Shown: positions 1 to 6,398 of the stretch, in pieces
Position numbering within the stretch: position 1 is the first letter of the stretch
Layout: every line of letters starts with the position of its first letter
Assembly: GCA_029933535.1 (NCBI GenBank)
Contig: JAOZNZ010000012.1
Coordinates: forward strand, 1 to 11,231
DNA: 11,231 bases
DNA from: a bacterium
GTDB lineage: Bacteria > Auribacterota > UBA3054 > B51-G9
Direction of reading: 5' to 3'
Translations under genes and position numbers: made by a program
The notes under the pieces: generated by a model
The model's input: only the letters and a program-made list of their open reading frames with translations
Databases searched by the model: none
Told to the model about the DNA's origin: nothing

Positions 1-3000
1 CAGGGGCGTATAAACTCGGTGTTCCACATCCGCCCGGATATCCGATGTGGTCAATCCTCGCGAAAATATTAACATTTATTCCGGTTGGTGATGTAGCCTA
101 TCGAGTGAATTTGCTTTCCGCGTTATGCGGAGCTTTGTCTGCCGGAATGCTTGCGCTAATACTTTCTAAGACGGGAGATTTATTTTTTAGTAAAGATGAA
201 CAGGAACTCAGTTCGCATCATCTTCTTCCGGCGTTTGAAAAGTTTGGATTAACGACGCCCAGGCTTGTGAATTCGTTATGTGCGATAGCCGCCGGAGTAC
301 TTTTTGCATATACGCCCGGGACGTGGTCACAATCAACGATAGCGGAAGTATACGCATTGAACTGTTTTTACATGACATTGATAGTAACGTTATCATTAGT
401 TTTCATGTTCAATCCTAACAGAAGATTTTTGTTTTATGCTATTTCTTTCTTTTTCGCGCAGGCGATAACAAATCATCAGACAATTGCTGTAATGATATTT
501 AGTCTTGGCTGGTTAGCCTGGTGCACGCGCAAGAACAACGAAGATTTCATTGTACTATTTATAAACGCGATAGTACTTCTTATATTCACGAAATTTATAT
601 TCAACCGTTATCATATGTTATCATTTGAAGGCGGGAAATTTTTCTTTGGTTTTGTCGGACCGTTTATAATGTATCTTGTTGCCGTATATTTTATAAACAA
701 GAAATTATTTAACGATACGGAATGGGTAAAATTAGCCGGATCTTTTTTTCTCGGATTATCTGTTTGTATTTATTTACCGATTGCTTCGATTACAAATCCG
801 CAGCTGAACTGGGGACGTCCGAGGACCGTTGAAGGTTTTTGGCATTCGATTCTTCGCGGCCAATATGAGAAGCCGCATTTTTTAAATCGGGATGGCAACA
901 ACGTAGTTAATTCGAAAGATTTCAATCATTTCTTTAAACAATGCTGGTTGTATCTTAAAGACACATGGGATCAATATCCGTTAGTTTTGATATTCGCATT
1001 TTTAAGTATAGTTGCTTTAGTTGTATTATGGAAAAAAATAAAGATCAGGAATTGGCTTCTTTACTCAATCATAACTTTTGTTTTATGCGGAATAGGTATG
1101 GTTTTTACAATGAATCCCAAACTTGATGTTACATCCCAGTATATCAATCGTGTGTTCTTTATAATGTCGCATGCGGGACTCGGTTTGCTCGTAGGTTACG
1201 GTATGTTAACGGTAGTAGCACTGCTTTTTTCTATATCGAAAAGTAAAAATACAATGTGGCGGAATATTGTAATAGCAATTGGTTTGATATTTGTGGTTTT
1301 CGGTTTGTTTTTTACAGCAGTACCTGTATTTAAAGACAGCGTTAATTTCCCTCAGTGGATTTTATCCGCTAATTCATCCGGAACGGTATTACTAGGAATT
1401 ATATTCGGATTATTATTTACATTCATAGGGATATTTATATTACTTGGCATATCGATGCCGAAGAGCAGTTATATTGCGAGTATATTGATAGCATTATGCA
1501 TATTAATCACTCCATTTATTCCTGCAACGAAGCACTGGGATGAAATGAATTTAAGGAAAAAGTATTTTGGTTATATATATGGAATAGAAATGCTTAAAAA
1601 TTGCGATCCGGGTGCTATATTTTACGGTGGTACAGATCCCGGCCGTTTTGTTCCGCTTTATATGATAAACTGTGATAAATTCAGGTCGGATGTATGGTTG
1701 ATAACTCAAAACGGTCTTGCAGACGCAACTTATATGAACGTTTTACGTGACAGATTCTGTAAACCAAGAGAAGTTTGGGGATGGGCACGTGGATTACTAA
1801 AATTTCTTGATGCCGAGCGAGAAGATCATAAGGGTGAAAACACGATTTATATTCCATCGCGCCAGGATTTTGAACGTTCATTTCAGATCTATATACAAGA
1901 CGTTCAGGCAAGAAAAAAACGAGGGGAACATATCGAAGAAGAAGTTACTATTAAAGATGGTAAAATAAGCGTTGGGGGAGTTGCAGGAGTAATGCGCCTG
2001 AACGGAATATTAACTGAAATGATATGGAAGGAAAATAAAGATAAACATACTTTTTATGTTGAAGAAAGTTATGTCATCCCATGGATGTATCCTTATCTCG
2101 AACCGGCGGGAATGATAATGAAACTCAACGCTGAAAAGATTAAGATCACGCCTGAGATAGTAAAAAAAGATTTTGATTATTGGAATAATATAACAAATAT
2201 GTTTGCTAATGGGGGAGTCATTGAATTTAAAGACCTGGAACCTTCAATCACAAACGATAATCCTGAAATTGTTAAATTGTTCTGTAATAATAAACCAGAT
2301 GGCCGACCAGGCAGAATAATTATTAAGCCCAATGAGTTTAAAGATGATGTTACAGCACAAAAATCATTCTCAAAATGCCGGTCGGCTAATGCAGGACTGT
2401 ACGAATACCATCGTATGTGGACTGAAGCAGAGAATGCTTACAAGCAAGCGATATGGTTCTATCCTGTTTCAGCCGAAGCTTATATGCGTCTGGCAAACAT
2501 GTATATGAAAATAGGGCAGTATGACAAAGCGCTTAAAGCGGTAGAAGAATACAAGCGTAAAGATCCTTTAAACACTCGTGTTGACGGAATGCTTAGCGCG
2601 ATAAAGGCTCAGAAAAATATTCATGATGAGTTTGGGAAATTACAGAAAAAAATACTGACCGGAAAGGATGTAGATGCTAAGGATTATATGAAATATTTGC
2701 AGATTCTTAATCAACGGGGACAAAAAGCTGAAGCTCAAAGATTATACGATCTCTTGCTTTCCGATAAATCTCCTGTTACGAATACTGTGATTTATCAGTA
2801 TCTAGGTTCAGTATTCAGTCAGCAAAATGATTTTGGAAGATTGAAAAAACTTTTCGATAAAATGATCGCTGCTAATCCGGATGATTGGAATGTATGGCTT
2901 AATTATTCCACATATTATTTCGCGATAGGTAATATTGATGAAGGGTTTAAATGTATTGAAAAAGCTCTCAAAATTAATACTCCGCAGGTTACAAGACGCT

Positions 3001-3083
3001 TATGGCAGGACGACCGATTCAAAACTATTCGTGAGAGTAAAGATCCTGCCATGAAGAAACGGTTTATGGATTTAACTAAATAG
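1..3083 (+). CDS. DUF2723 membrane glycosyltransferase-like protein with C-terminal TPRs (5' partial)
   Basis: Integral membrane protein of the DUF2723 family, which resembles protein O-mannosyltransferases; the role in glycosylating exported proteins is inferred. The frame is open from base 3. The codons before the first ATG at 45 encode GAYKLGVPHPPGYP, which runs into the conserved DUF2723 N-terminal block (HPPGYP...VNLLSAL), so the true start is upstream of the window. Numbering from the ATG at 45, visible family motifs are EVYALN (101-106), TNHQ (142-145), YLPIASITNPQLNWGRP (243-259) and RGQYE (271-275). Many hydrophobic segments run to about residue 495. A soluble part follows, with a GGTDPGRFVPLYM segment near 530. 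TPR-like helices lie at about 783-850 and 925-985. The long soluble TPR tail makes it larger than a plain DUF2723 protein. It ends in TAG at 3081-3083, followed by a small insertion-like sequence before nadC. The family assignment is firm; the substrate is unknown. Confidence 0.85.
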   Translation, partial: GAYKLGVPHPPGYPMWSILAKILTFIPVGDVAYRVNLLSALCGALSAGMLALILSKTGDLFFSKDEQELSSHHLLPAFEKFGLTTPRLVNSLCAIAAGVLFAYTPGTWSQSTIAEVYALNCFYMTLIVTLSLVFMFNPNRRFLFYAISFFFAQAITNHQTIAVMIFSLGWLAWCTRKNNEDFIVLFINAIVLLIFTKFIFNRYHMLSFEGGKFFFGFVGPFIMYLVAVYFINKKLFNDTEWVKLAGSFFLGLSVCIYLPIASITNPQLNWGRPRTVEGFWHSILRGQYEKPHFLNRDGNNVVNSKDFNHFFKQCWLYLKDTWDQYPLVLIFAFLSIVALVVLWKKIKIRNWLLYSIITFVLCGIGMVFTMNPKLDVTSQYINRVFFIMSHAGLGLLVGYGMLTVVALLFSISKSKNTMWRNIVIAIGLIFVVFGLFFTAVPVFKDSVNFPQWILSANSSGTVLLGIIFGLLFTFIGIFILLGISMPKSSYIASILIALCILITPFIPATKHWDEMNLRKKYFGYIYGIEMLKNCDPGAIFYGGTDPGRFVPLYMINCDKFRSDVWLITQNGLADATYMNVLRDRFCKPREVWGWARGLLKFLDAEREDHKGENTIYIPSRQDFERSFQIYIQDVQARKKRGEHIEEEVTIKDGKISVGGVAGVMRLNGILTEMIWKENKDKHTFYVEESYVIPWMYPYLEPAGMIMKLNAEKIKITPEIVKKDFDYWNNITNMFANGGVIEFKDLEPSITNDNPEIVKLFCNNKPDGRPGRIIIKPNEFKDDVTAQKSFSKCRSANAGLYEYHRMWTEAENAYKQAIWFYPVSAEAYMRLANMYMKIGQYDKALKAVEEYKRKDPLNTRVDGMLSAIKAQKNIHDEFGKLQKKILTGKDVDAKDYMKYLQILNQRGQKAEAQRLYDLLLSDKSPVTNTVIYQYLGSVFSQQNDFGRLKKLFDKMIAANPDDWNVWLNYSTYYFAIGNIDEGFKCIEKALKINTPQVTRRLWQDDRFKTIRESKDPAMKKRFMDLTK

Positions 3084-3137
3084 AGGGCGCTAGAAAATGA
3101 TTCTTACAAAATACATTTTCTAGCAGGCACTAAATAG
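3075..3137. repeat. Small palindromic insertion with 9-bp direct repeats
   Basis: ACTAAATAG occurs at 3075-3083 and again at 3129-3137. Between the copies are 45 bp containing an 11-bp perfect inverted repeat, GCTAGAAAATG (3089-3099) and CATTTTCTAGC (3114-3124), with a 14-nt loop. Removing one 9-mer plus the 45 bp would put the TAG stop of the upstream gene directly against the ATG of nadC. That is what a target-site duplication from a small non-coding insertion would look like. There is no T-run after the hairpin, so it is not a standard terminator, though the RNA hairpin could still affect coupling between the two genes. Confidence 0.6.
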
Positions 3138-3995
3138 ATGGATATGACGAAAATGTTTACAGATGAAATTGAAAGTTCAGCGCTTTCTTTGATAAAACTC
3201 GCTCTAAATGAAGATTGTGTTAATAACGATACAACCGGCAGCGCAGCGTTCAAAAACAATGAACTTTGCAAAATCAATGTTGTTGCGCGTGAGGCCTCAG
3301 TTGTCGCTGGTATGCCGCTTATATCTTTGATTTATCAATTGATCGATGAAAGAATTTCTGTTAATTCTTTTTTTAATGACGGGGATAAAGTAGAAAAAAA
3401 TGACGTGATTGCCGTTGTCAACGGTCCGGCAGTTTCTGTTTTATCAGGTGAACGCACAGTTTTAAATTTCATTCAAAGACTTTTCGGTATTGCCGCACTA
3501 ACGGCAAGATATGTTGATAAAGTTACCGGAACGGGAGTAAAGATAATTGACACTCGAAAAACAACACCGGGATGGCGATTACTTGAGAAATACGCTGTAA
3601 AATGCGGTGGGGGAGTGAATCATAGATTTAATCTCTCAGATATGATTATGTTTAAAGATAATCATATTGCACTGTCAGGAAAATCAATTGTTGAACTTGT
3701 ACAATCCGCGCGAAAAGATTTCCCGACATTACAAATTGCCTGTGAAGCCGATACAATCGATCAGGTCAAGATTTTACTTAATGCTGATGTTGATATAATT
3801 ATGCTTGACAACATGACTGTCGAAATGACTGAGCAGGCTGTTGAACTTGCCGGTAGGGGAGTGGTGCTTGAATCAACAGGAGGAATTACTTTAGATAATG
3901 TTGGTAAAGTTGCCCGAACGGGTATTTCGAGAATATCGATTGGTGCAATAACGCATAGTGTTAAATCGATTGACATTGGGATGGATATTAATTGA
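3138..3995 (+). CDS. nadC: Nicotinate-nucleotide pyrophosphorylase (quinolinate phosphoribosyltransferase)
   Basis: Converts quinolinate and PRPP to nicotinate mononucleotide, CO2 and PPi in de novo NAD synthesis; cytosolic. At 285 aa it has the usual full length. The N-terminal part has the EDCVNNDTT motif (25-33). The barrel carries GERTVLN (104-110), the substrate-binding DTRKTTPGWR (138-147), EKYAVKCGGGVNHR (150-163), KDNH (173-176), CEAD (202-205), MLDN (222-225), STGGI (246-250) and SIGAITHS (267-274), all in the family's order. The ATG at 3138 immediately follows the direct repeat of the small insertion. In-frame ATGs at 3144 and 3153 are possible alternatives, and none has a strong Shine-Dalgarno. 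No nadA or nadB is in the window. The TGA stop lies inside a hairpin. Confidence 0.96.
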   Translation: MDMTKMFTDEIESSALSLIKLALNEDCVNNDTTGSAAFKNNELCKINVVAREASVVAGMPLISLIYQLIDERISVNSFFNDGDKVEKNDVIAVVNGPAVSVLSGERTVLNFIQRLFGIAALTARYVDKVTGTGVKIIDTRKTTPGWRLLEKYAVKCGGGVNHRFNLSDMIMFKDNHIALSGKSIVELVQSARKDFPTLQIACEADTIDQVKILLNADVDIIMLDNMTVEMTEQAVELAGRGVVLESTGGITLDNVGKVARTGISRISIGAITHSVKSIDIGMDIN

Positions 3996-4022
3996 AATTC
4001 GCGCGAGCGCTAATTTCAATTA
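3989..4022. repeat. Hairpin with GCG/CGC core overlapping the nadC stop
   Basis: TAATTGAAATT (3989-3999) pairs perfectly with AATTTCAATTA (4012-4022). After a C/T mismatch the inner GCG (4001-4003) pairs with CGC (4008-4010) around a CGAG loop. No T-tract follows, so it is not a canonical intrinsic terminator, although it could protect the 3' end or slow polymerase. It shares a GCGC-type core with the hairpins at 5873 and 6349. Confidence 0.65.
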
Positions 4023-4159
4023 TGGTCAAGAAGGGGAGAAAGTTTGTGGTAATCTAGATAACAAATAAAATTAAACCACATAAGGGACATAAGGTCACAT
4101 TAGAAAAAAATTATAATTATTATAATATCACACTTGTCCAAAATAAAAAATATTAACCC
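4023..4159 (+). promoter_or_regulatory. AT-rich leader upstream of the biotin ligase gene
   Basis: This gap holds a direct repeat ACATAAGG (4078-4085 and 4087-4094) and a strongly AT-rich stretch with TATAAT at 4121-4126. A convincing -35 is not visible 17 bp upstream, so the promoter is only a candidate. There is no good Shine-Dalgarno before the ATG at 4160. Confidence 0.25.
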
Positions 4160-4879
4160 ATGAATAGTACTGATTACTGGAAAGTGTTTAAATATGACGT
4201 TGTTGATTCCACAAATGAAACAGCTAAAAATATTTGCGGCGATTGCAATGAACAATTCGTTGTAATAGCAGATGCTCAGAGTAATGGTAAAGGACAGTTC
4301 GGTCGGAAGTGGTTATCTCCTTCAGGCGAGAATGTTCTTGCGACTTTTTGTATTCCGCGACGTGAAATTGCTGCTGAAAATCTTATTTCTTTTGCTGCGG
4401 CCAATGCTGTAAGTGTAATTTTGAAAGAATTTAATATTGTACCTAAGTGCAAATGGCCAAATGATATTGAAGTTTCTAACAGTAAAATTGCCGGGATACT
4501 TACAGAAAAAACAAAAGATTGGGTTTTGGTAGGTATTGGGTTAAACCTTAACTGGCCGATAAAAAAGTCTGAATTAGAGAACGGGAAAAAATATACAAGC
4601 CTTTTCGCTGAATGCGGAAGCAAGTATAATGCGGATAAATTTGTTTTGTTATTAAGTAACGCGTTGAATTCACATATAAAACAATCTGCCGGTGAGACAC
4701 TAACACTATATAAATCTTTTTGGAATCAAAAAAGAAATATTGAGATTCTTGTTGATGAGAACTGGCAGCCCGCAAAACAAATCGGAATTGATACTGACGG
4801 AGCATTAATCGCAGGATTAACTTCCGGTCAAACAATTAAAATATATACCAGCGCGCGTATTAGAACAAATGACGTATAA
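4160..4879 (+). CDS. birA: Biotin--[acetyl-CoA-carboxylase] ligase, no DNA-binding domain
   Basis: Activates biotin with ATP to biotinyl-5'-AMP and transfers it to the lysine of biotin carboxyl carrier protein. At 239 aa it is the catalytic and C-terminal part only. The N-terminal helix-turn-helix of repressor-type BirA is missing, so it should not act as a biotin-operon repressor. Visible motifs are DSTN (16-19), the ligand-loop GKGQFGRKW (43-51), KWPND (98-102), SKIAGILTE (108-116) with the likely catalytic Lys109, and GIGLNLNW (125-132). A short C-terminal SH3-like segment (DGALIAGLTSGQTIKIY) ends it. In the ligand loop, Gln46 sits where E. coli BirA has Arg118. The last 11 bp overlap the next gene, which suggests translational coupling. 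A lipoate ligase is unlikely given the motif set. Confidence 0.92.
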   Translation: MNSTDYWKVFKYDVVDSTNETAKNICGDCNEQFVVIADAQSNGKGQFGRKWLSPSGENVLATFCIPRREIAAENLISFAAANAVSVILKEFNIVPKCKWPNDIEVSNSKIAGILTEKTKDWVLVGIGLNLNWPIKKSELENGKKYTSLFAECGSKYNADKFVLLLSNALNSHIKQSAGETLTLYKSFWNQKRNIEILVDENWQPAKQIGIDTDGALIAGLTSGQTIKIYTSARIRTNDV

Positions 4880-5336
4880 AATAAAAAAAGCTAAACTGGC
4901 GCAAGCAAAAGAAATTTACGCACTTGTGAAAAAAGCTGCCGAAGAGGATACAATGCTTCCTCGCGCTCTAGGTGAGATTTATGAATCTATAAGGGATTTT
5001 TTTGTTGCGTTGGATAATGAATCTGGTGCTGTAATCGGTTGTTGCGCGCTGCAAATAGCGTGGGATAATCTTGCTGAAGTGCGTTCACTTGCGGTTGTAA
5101 AGGAAGATATGGGAAAAGGTATAGGGAAAGCGTTAATAGAATTTTGCGTTGAAGACGCTAAAGCGATGAAAATAAAGCGTGTTTTTGCGTTGACGTATGT
5201 AGAAGATCTTTTTATAAAAATGGGATTTGATAAAATTTCTAAAGATGAACTTCCACATAAAGTGTGGTCGGTTTGTATTAAATGTCATAAATTCCCGGAT
5301 TGCGATGAACAAGCAGTCGCAATCGATTTGTTTTAA
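4869..5336 (+). CDS. argA: ArgA-like GNAT acetyltransferase (probable N-acetylglutamate synthase)
   Basis: Probable acetyl-CoA:L-glutamate N-acetyltransferase, the first step of arginine synthesis, of the short single-domain type that lacks the amino-acid-kinase domain of E. coli ArgA. The 155 residues match the pattern of that small family: MLPRALGEIYESIRDF (29-44), GCCALQIAWDNLAEVRSLAV (57-76), the acetyl-CoA loop MGKGIGKAL (81-89), VFALTY (105-110) and LPHKVW (128-133). The C-terminal CIKCHKFPDC (136-145) is a cysteine cluster and may bind metal. The ATG lies inside the end of birA (TAA at 4877-4879), so the two are probably co-translated. No other arginine gene is present. The GNAT fold is sure; the glutamate substrate is inferred from family resemblance. 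Confidence 0.8.
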   Translation: MTYKIKKAKLAQAKEIYALVKKAAEEDTMLPRALGEIYESIRDFFVALDNESGAVIGCCALQIAWDNLAEVRSLAVVKEDMGKGIGKALIEFCVEDAKAMKIKRVFALTYVEDLFIKMGFDKISKDELPHKVWSVCIKCHKFPDCDEQAVAIDLF

Positions 5337-5361
5337 CCAAATAAAATACAGAGGTGATAAA

Positions 5362-5682
5362 ATGTTCGAAAACAATCAAGAACAAAAAGGCGGTGGCAGT
5401 GGAGATATGATGAATATTATGGGTTTGTGGGAAAATACCGACAAACGCGGTAATAAATATCTGAATGGCAGTCTCGGTGGTATTAGAGTACTTATATTTA
5501 AAAATACTTACAAACAAGGCGAAAGAGAACCGGATTACAGACTCTATGTCGCTAAAAAACAACAGCAGGAAGGCGGGTATAATCCGCAGGCTTCAGCCGG
5601 TGAAACTTCACAGGCCTCGCCTGCACCTACAGCACAAGCACCGCAAGCCACTCCTGAAAAAGAAGACGATATACCGTTTTAA
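5362..5682 (+). CDS. Small protein with SSB-type acidic C-terminal tail (DDIPF)
   Basis: 106 aa, of unrecognised family with some resemblance to DUF736-like small proteins. A compact N-terminal domain (about residues 18-68) has a glycine- and aromatic-rich beta pattern: GLWENTDKRGNKYLNGSLGG, then VLIFKN and DYRLYV. It is followed by a low-complexity Q/A/P/S-rich linker (about 69-96) and the tail EKEDDIPF. The last five residues are identical to the C-terminal peptide of E. coli single-stranded DNA-binding protein, which docks onto DNA repair and replication enzymes. The N-terminal domain looks too short for a normal SSB OB fold. The start is chosen at the ATG at 5362 because GAGGTGA lies 5 bases upstream (5351-5357). 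Longer in-frame extension back into the preceding gene has no such site. Function is unknown; a DNA-metabolism role is inferred from the tail only. Confidence 0.75.
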   Translation: MFENNQEQKGGGSGDMMNIMGLWENTDKRGNKYLNGSLGGIRVLIFKNTYKQGEREPDYRLYVAKKQQQEGGYNPQASAGETSQASPAPTAQAPQATPEKEDDIPF

Positions 5683-5716
5683 GAATGGAATGATGGAGTG
5701 ATGGAATATTGGTGGG
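5683..5716. repeat. Octamer array (ATGGAATG-like), forward orientation
   Basis: Directly after the stop codon of the SSB-tail gene there are four 8-bp units in register: ATGGAATG (5685-5692), ATGGAGTG, ATGGAATA and TTGGTGGG (5709-5716). The reverse complement of this pattern (TCCAnnAn) recurs at 6330-6398, on the other side of the thioesterase gene. Confidence 0.6.
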
Positions 5717-5730
5717 AACCCGAAAATCTC

Positions 5731-5802
5731 CTCGATTTAAGAATTACGAAGTAATTGACTTCTAAAATCTAAAATCGTTAATCGATGTTCGATATTCGTC
5801 GC
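5731..5802. repeat. Heptamer array with small overlapping hairpins
   Basis: From 5761 the sequence runs in 7-bp steps: TCTAAAA twice, then TCGTTAA, TCGATGT, TCGATAT and TCGTCGC (to 5802). Just upstream are two mutually exclusive stems, AATTAC-GAA-GTAATT and GAAGT-AATTG-ACTTC. No coding potential is supported here. The layout resembles the short tandem heptamer repeats described in cyanobacterial intergenic DNA; any link is by analogy only. Confidence 0.6.
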
Positions 5803-5833
5803 GAAGCACCAGGCGGATATGTTTGGGAAGATG

Positions 5834-5868
5834 GAAACCACCACGGCCGACGGGCATGTCGGATTGGT
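5834..5868. repeat. Nested inverted repeat upstream of the thioesterase gene
   Basis: An outer stem AACCA/TGGTT encloses an inner stem CCGAC (5847-5851) and GTCGG (5858-5862) with loop GGGCAT. It is locally GC-rich in an AT-rich gap. An RNA role or a mini-repeat are both possible; I do not recognise the element. Confidence 0.4.
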
Positions 5869-5872
5869 TAAA

Positions 5873-5898
5873 AAGTAACGCGCGGCAGCGTGTTACTT
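5873..5898. repeat. GCGC-core hairpin upstream of the thioesterase gene
   Basis: AAGTAACGCGC (5873-5883) pairs with GCGTGTTACTT (5888-5898) as an 11-bp stem with one G-T wobble and a GGCA loop. It ends 28 bp before the thioesterase ATG and shares the GTAACGCGC/GCG core with the hairpin at 6349-6372. No T-run follows. Confidence 0.6.
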
Positions 5899-5926
5899 CC
5901 AATATTTGATCGGTAGAGCAAATATA

Positions 5927-6319
5927 ATGAAAACTCATATACTTAAATACAGAGTTCCATATGCTGATGTGGATCAGATGGGCGTTGTTTATTACGCAAA
6001 TTATTTTGTGTATTTTGAACGCGGGAGAAATGAATTATTCCGCTCGTTTGGCATGCCGTATAAGATTATGGAAGACAGCGGAATTATGCTTCCTGTAATA
6101 GAAGCGCACTGCAAATATTATAAGTCTGCACATTACGATGATGAGCTTGAGATAGTGAGTAAATTATCTGATCAAAAGGGGATTCGCAGTAAGATGGAAT
6201 GCGAGATTTTTTGTAAAGGTGAGAAGCTTGTACAGGGATATACCTGGCATGTTTCGACCAATTCAAAGGGCAAACCGTGTAAAATCCCGTCTGAATTAAT
6301 TGAATTATTTAATGAATAA
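5927..6319 (+). CDS. ybgC: YbgC/FadM-family acyl-CoA thioesterase
   Basis: Hotdog-fold (4HBT) thioesterase of the YbgC/FadM group, hydrolysing acyl-CoA thioesters in the cytosol. In proteobacteria YbgC sits with the Tol-Pal genes, but no tol gene is visible here. At 130 aa it has normal length. The signature YADVDQMGVVYYANYFVYFE covers residues 12-31, with Asp16 aligning with the catalytic Asp18 of E. coli YbgC. GYTWHVS lies in the C-terminal strand. The ATG at 5927 gives a start matching family members. A TTG at 5906 would add only seven residues and has no better ribosome site. The gene is flanked by inverted octamer arrays and by two related hairpins. Confidence 0.9.
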   Translation: MKTHILKYRVPYADVDQMGVVYYANYFVYFERGRNELFRSFGMPYKIMEDSGIMLPVIEAHCKYYKSAHYDDELEIVSKLSDQKGIRSKMECEIFCKGEKLVQGYTWHVSTNSKGKPCKIPSELIELFNE

Positions 6320-6329
6320 AATGTGTTTA

Positions 6330-6398
6330 TCCAACACTCCAATACTCCATTACGCGCTTCCAAGCGCGTAATATTCCAACAATCCAATTCCCAATTTA
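6330..6398. repeat. Octamer array (TCCAACAC-like) with embedded perfect hairpin
   Basis: Units TCCAACAC (6330-6337), TCCAATAC, TCCATTAC (to 6353) are followed by a GCGC-core palindrome and then TCCAACAA (6375-6382) and TCCAATTC (6383-6390). The hairpin is ATTACGCGCTT (6349-6359), CC, AAGCGCGTAAT (6362-6372), with perfect 11-bp arms; in RNA the loop would be TTCCAA. The array is the reverse complement type of the one at 5685-5716. Confidence 0.65.

Noticed and set aside
3089..3124. Hairpin as a Rho-independent terminator
   Set aside because: The stem is AT-rich with no following T-run; the flanking 9-bp direct repeats fit an insertion better.
5227..5361. N-terminal extension of the SSB-tail protein back into the argA-like gene
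   Set aside because: It overlaps a well-conserved GNAT C-terminus in another frame, whereas GAGGTGA precedes the ATG at 5362.
5465..5701. 78-codon frame within the SSB-tail gene
   Set aside because: It is an alternate-frame shadow; the other frame has a strong ribosome site, a domain-like pattern and the DDIPF tail.
5785..5871. 28-codon frame beginning MFDIRREAPGGYVWEDG
   Set aside because: It starts inside the heptamer array, lacks a ribosome site and overlaps an inverted repeat; coding cannot be supported.
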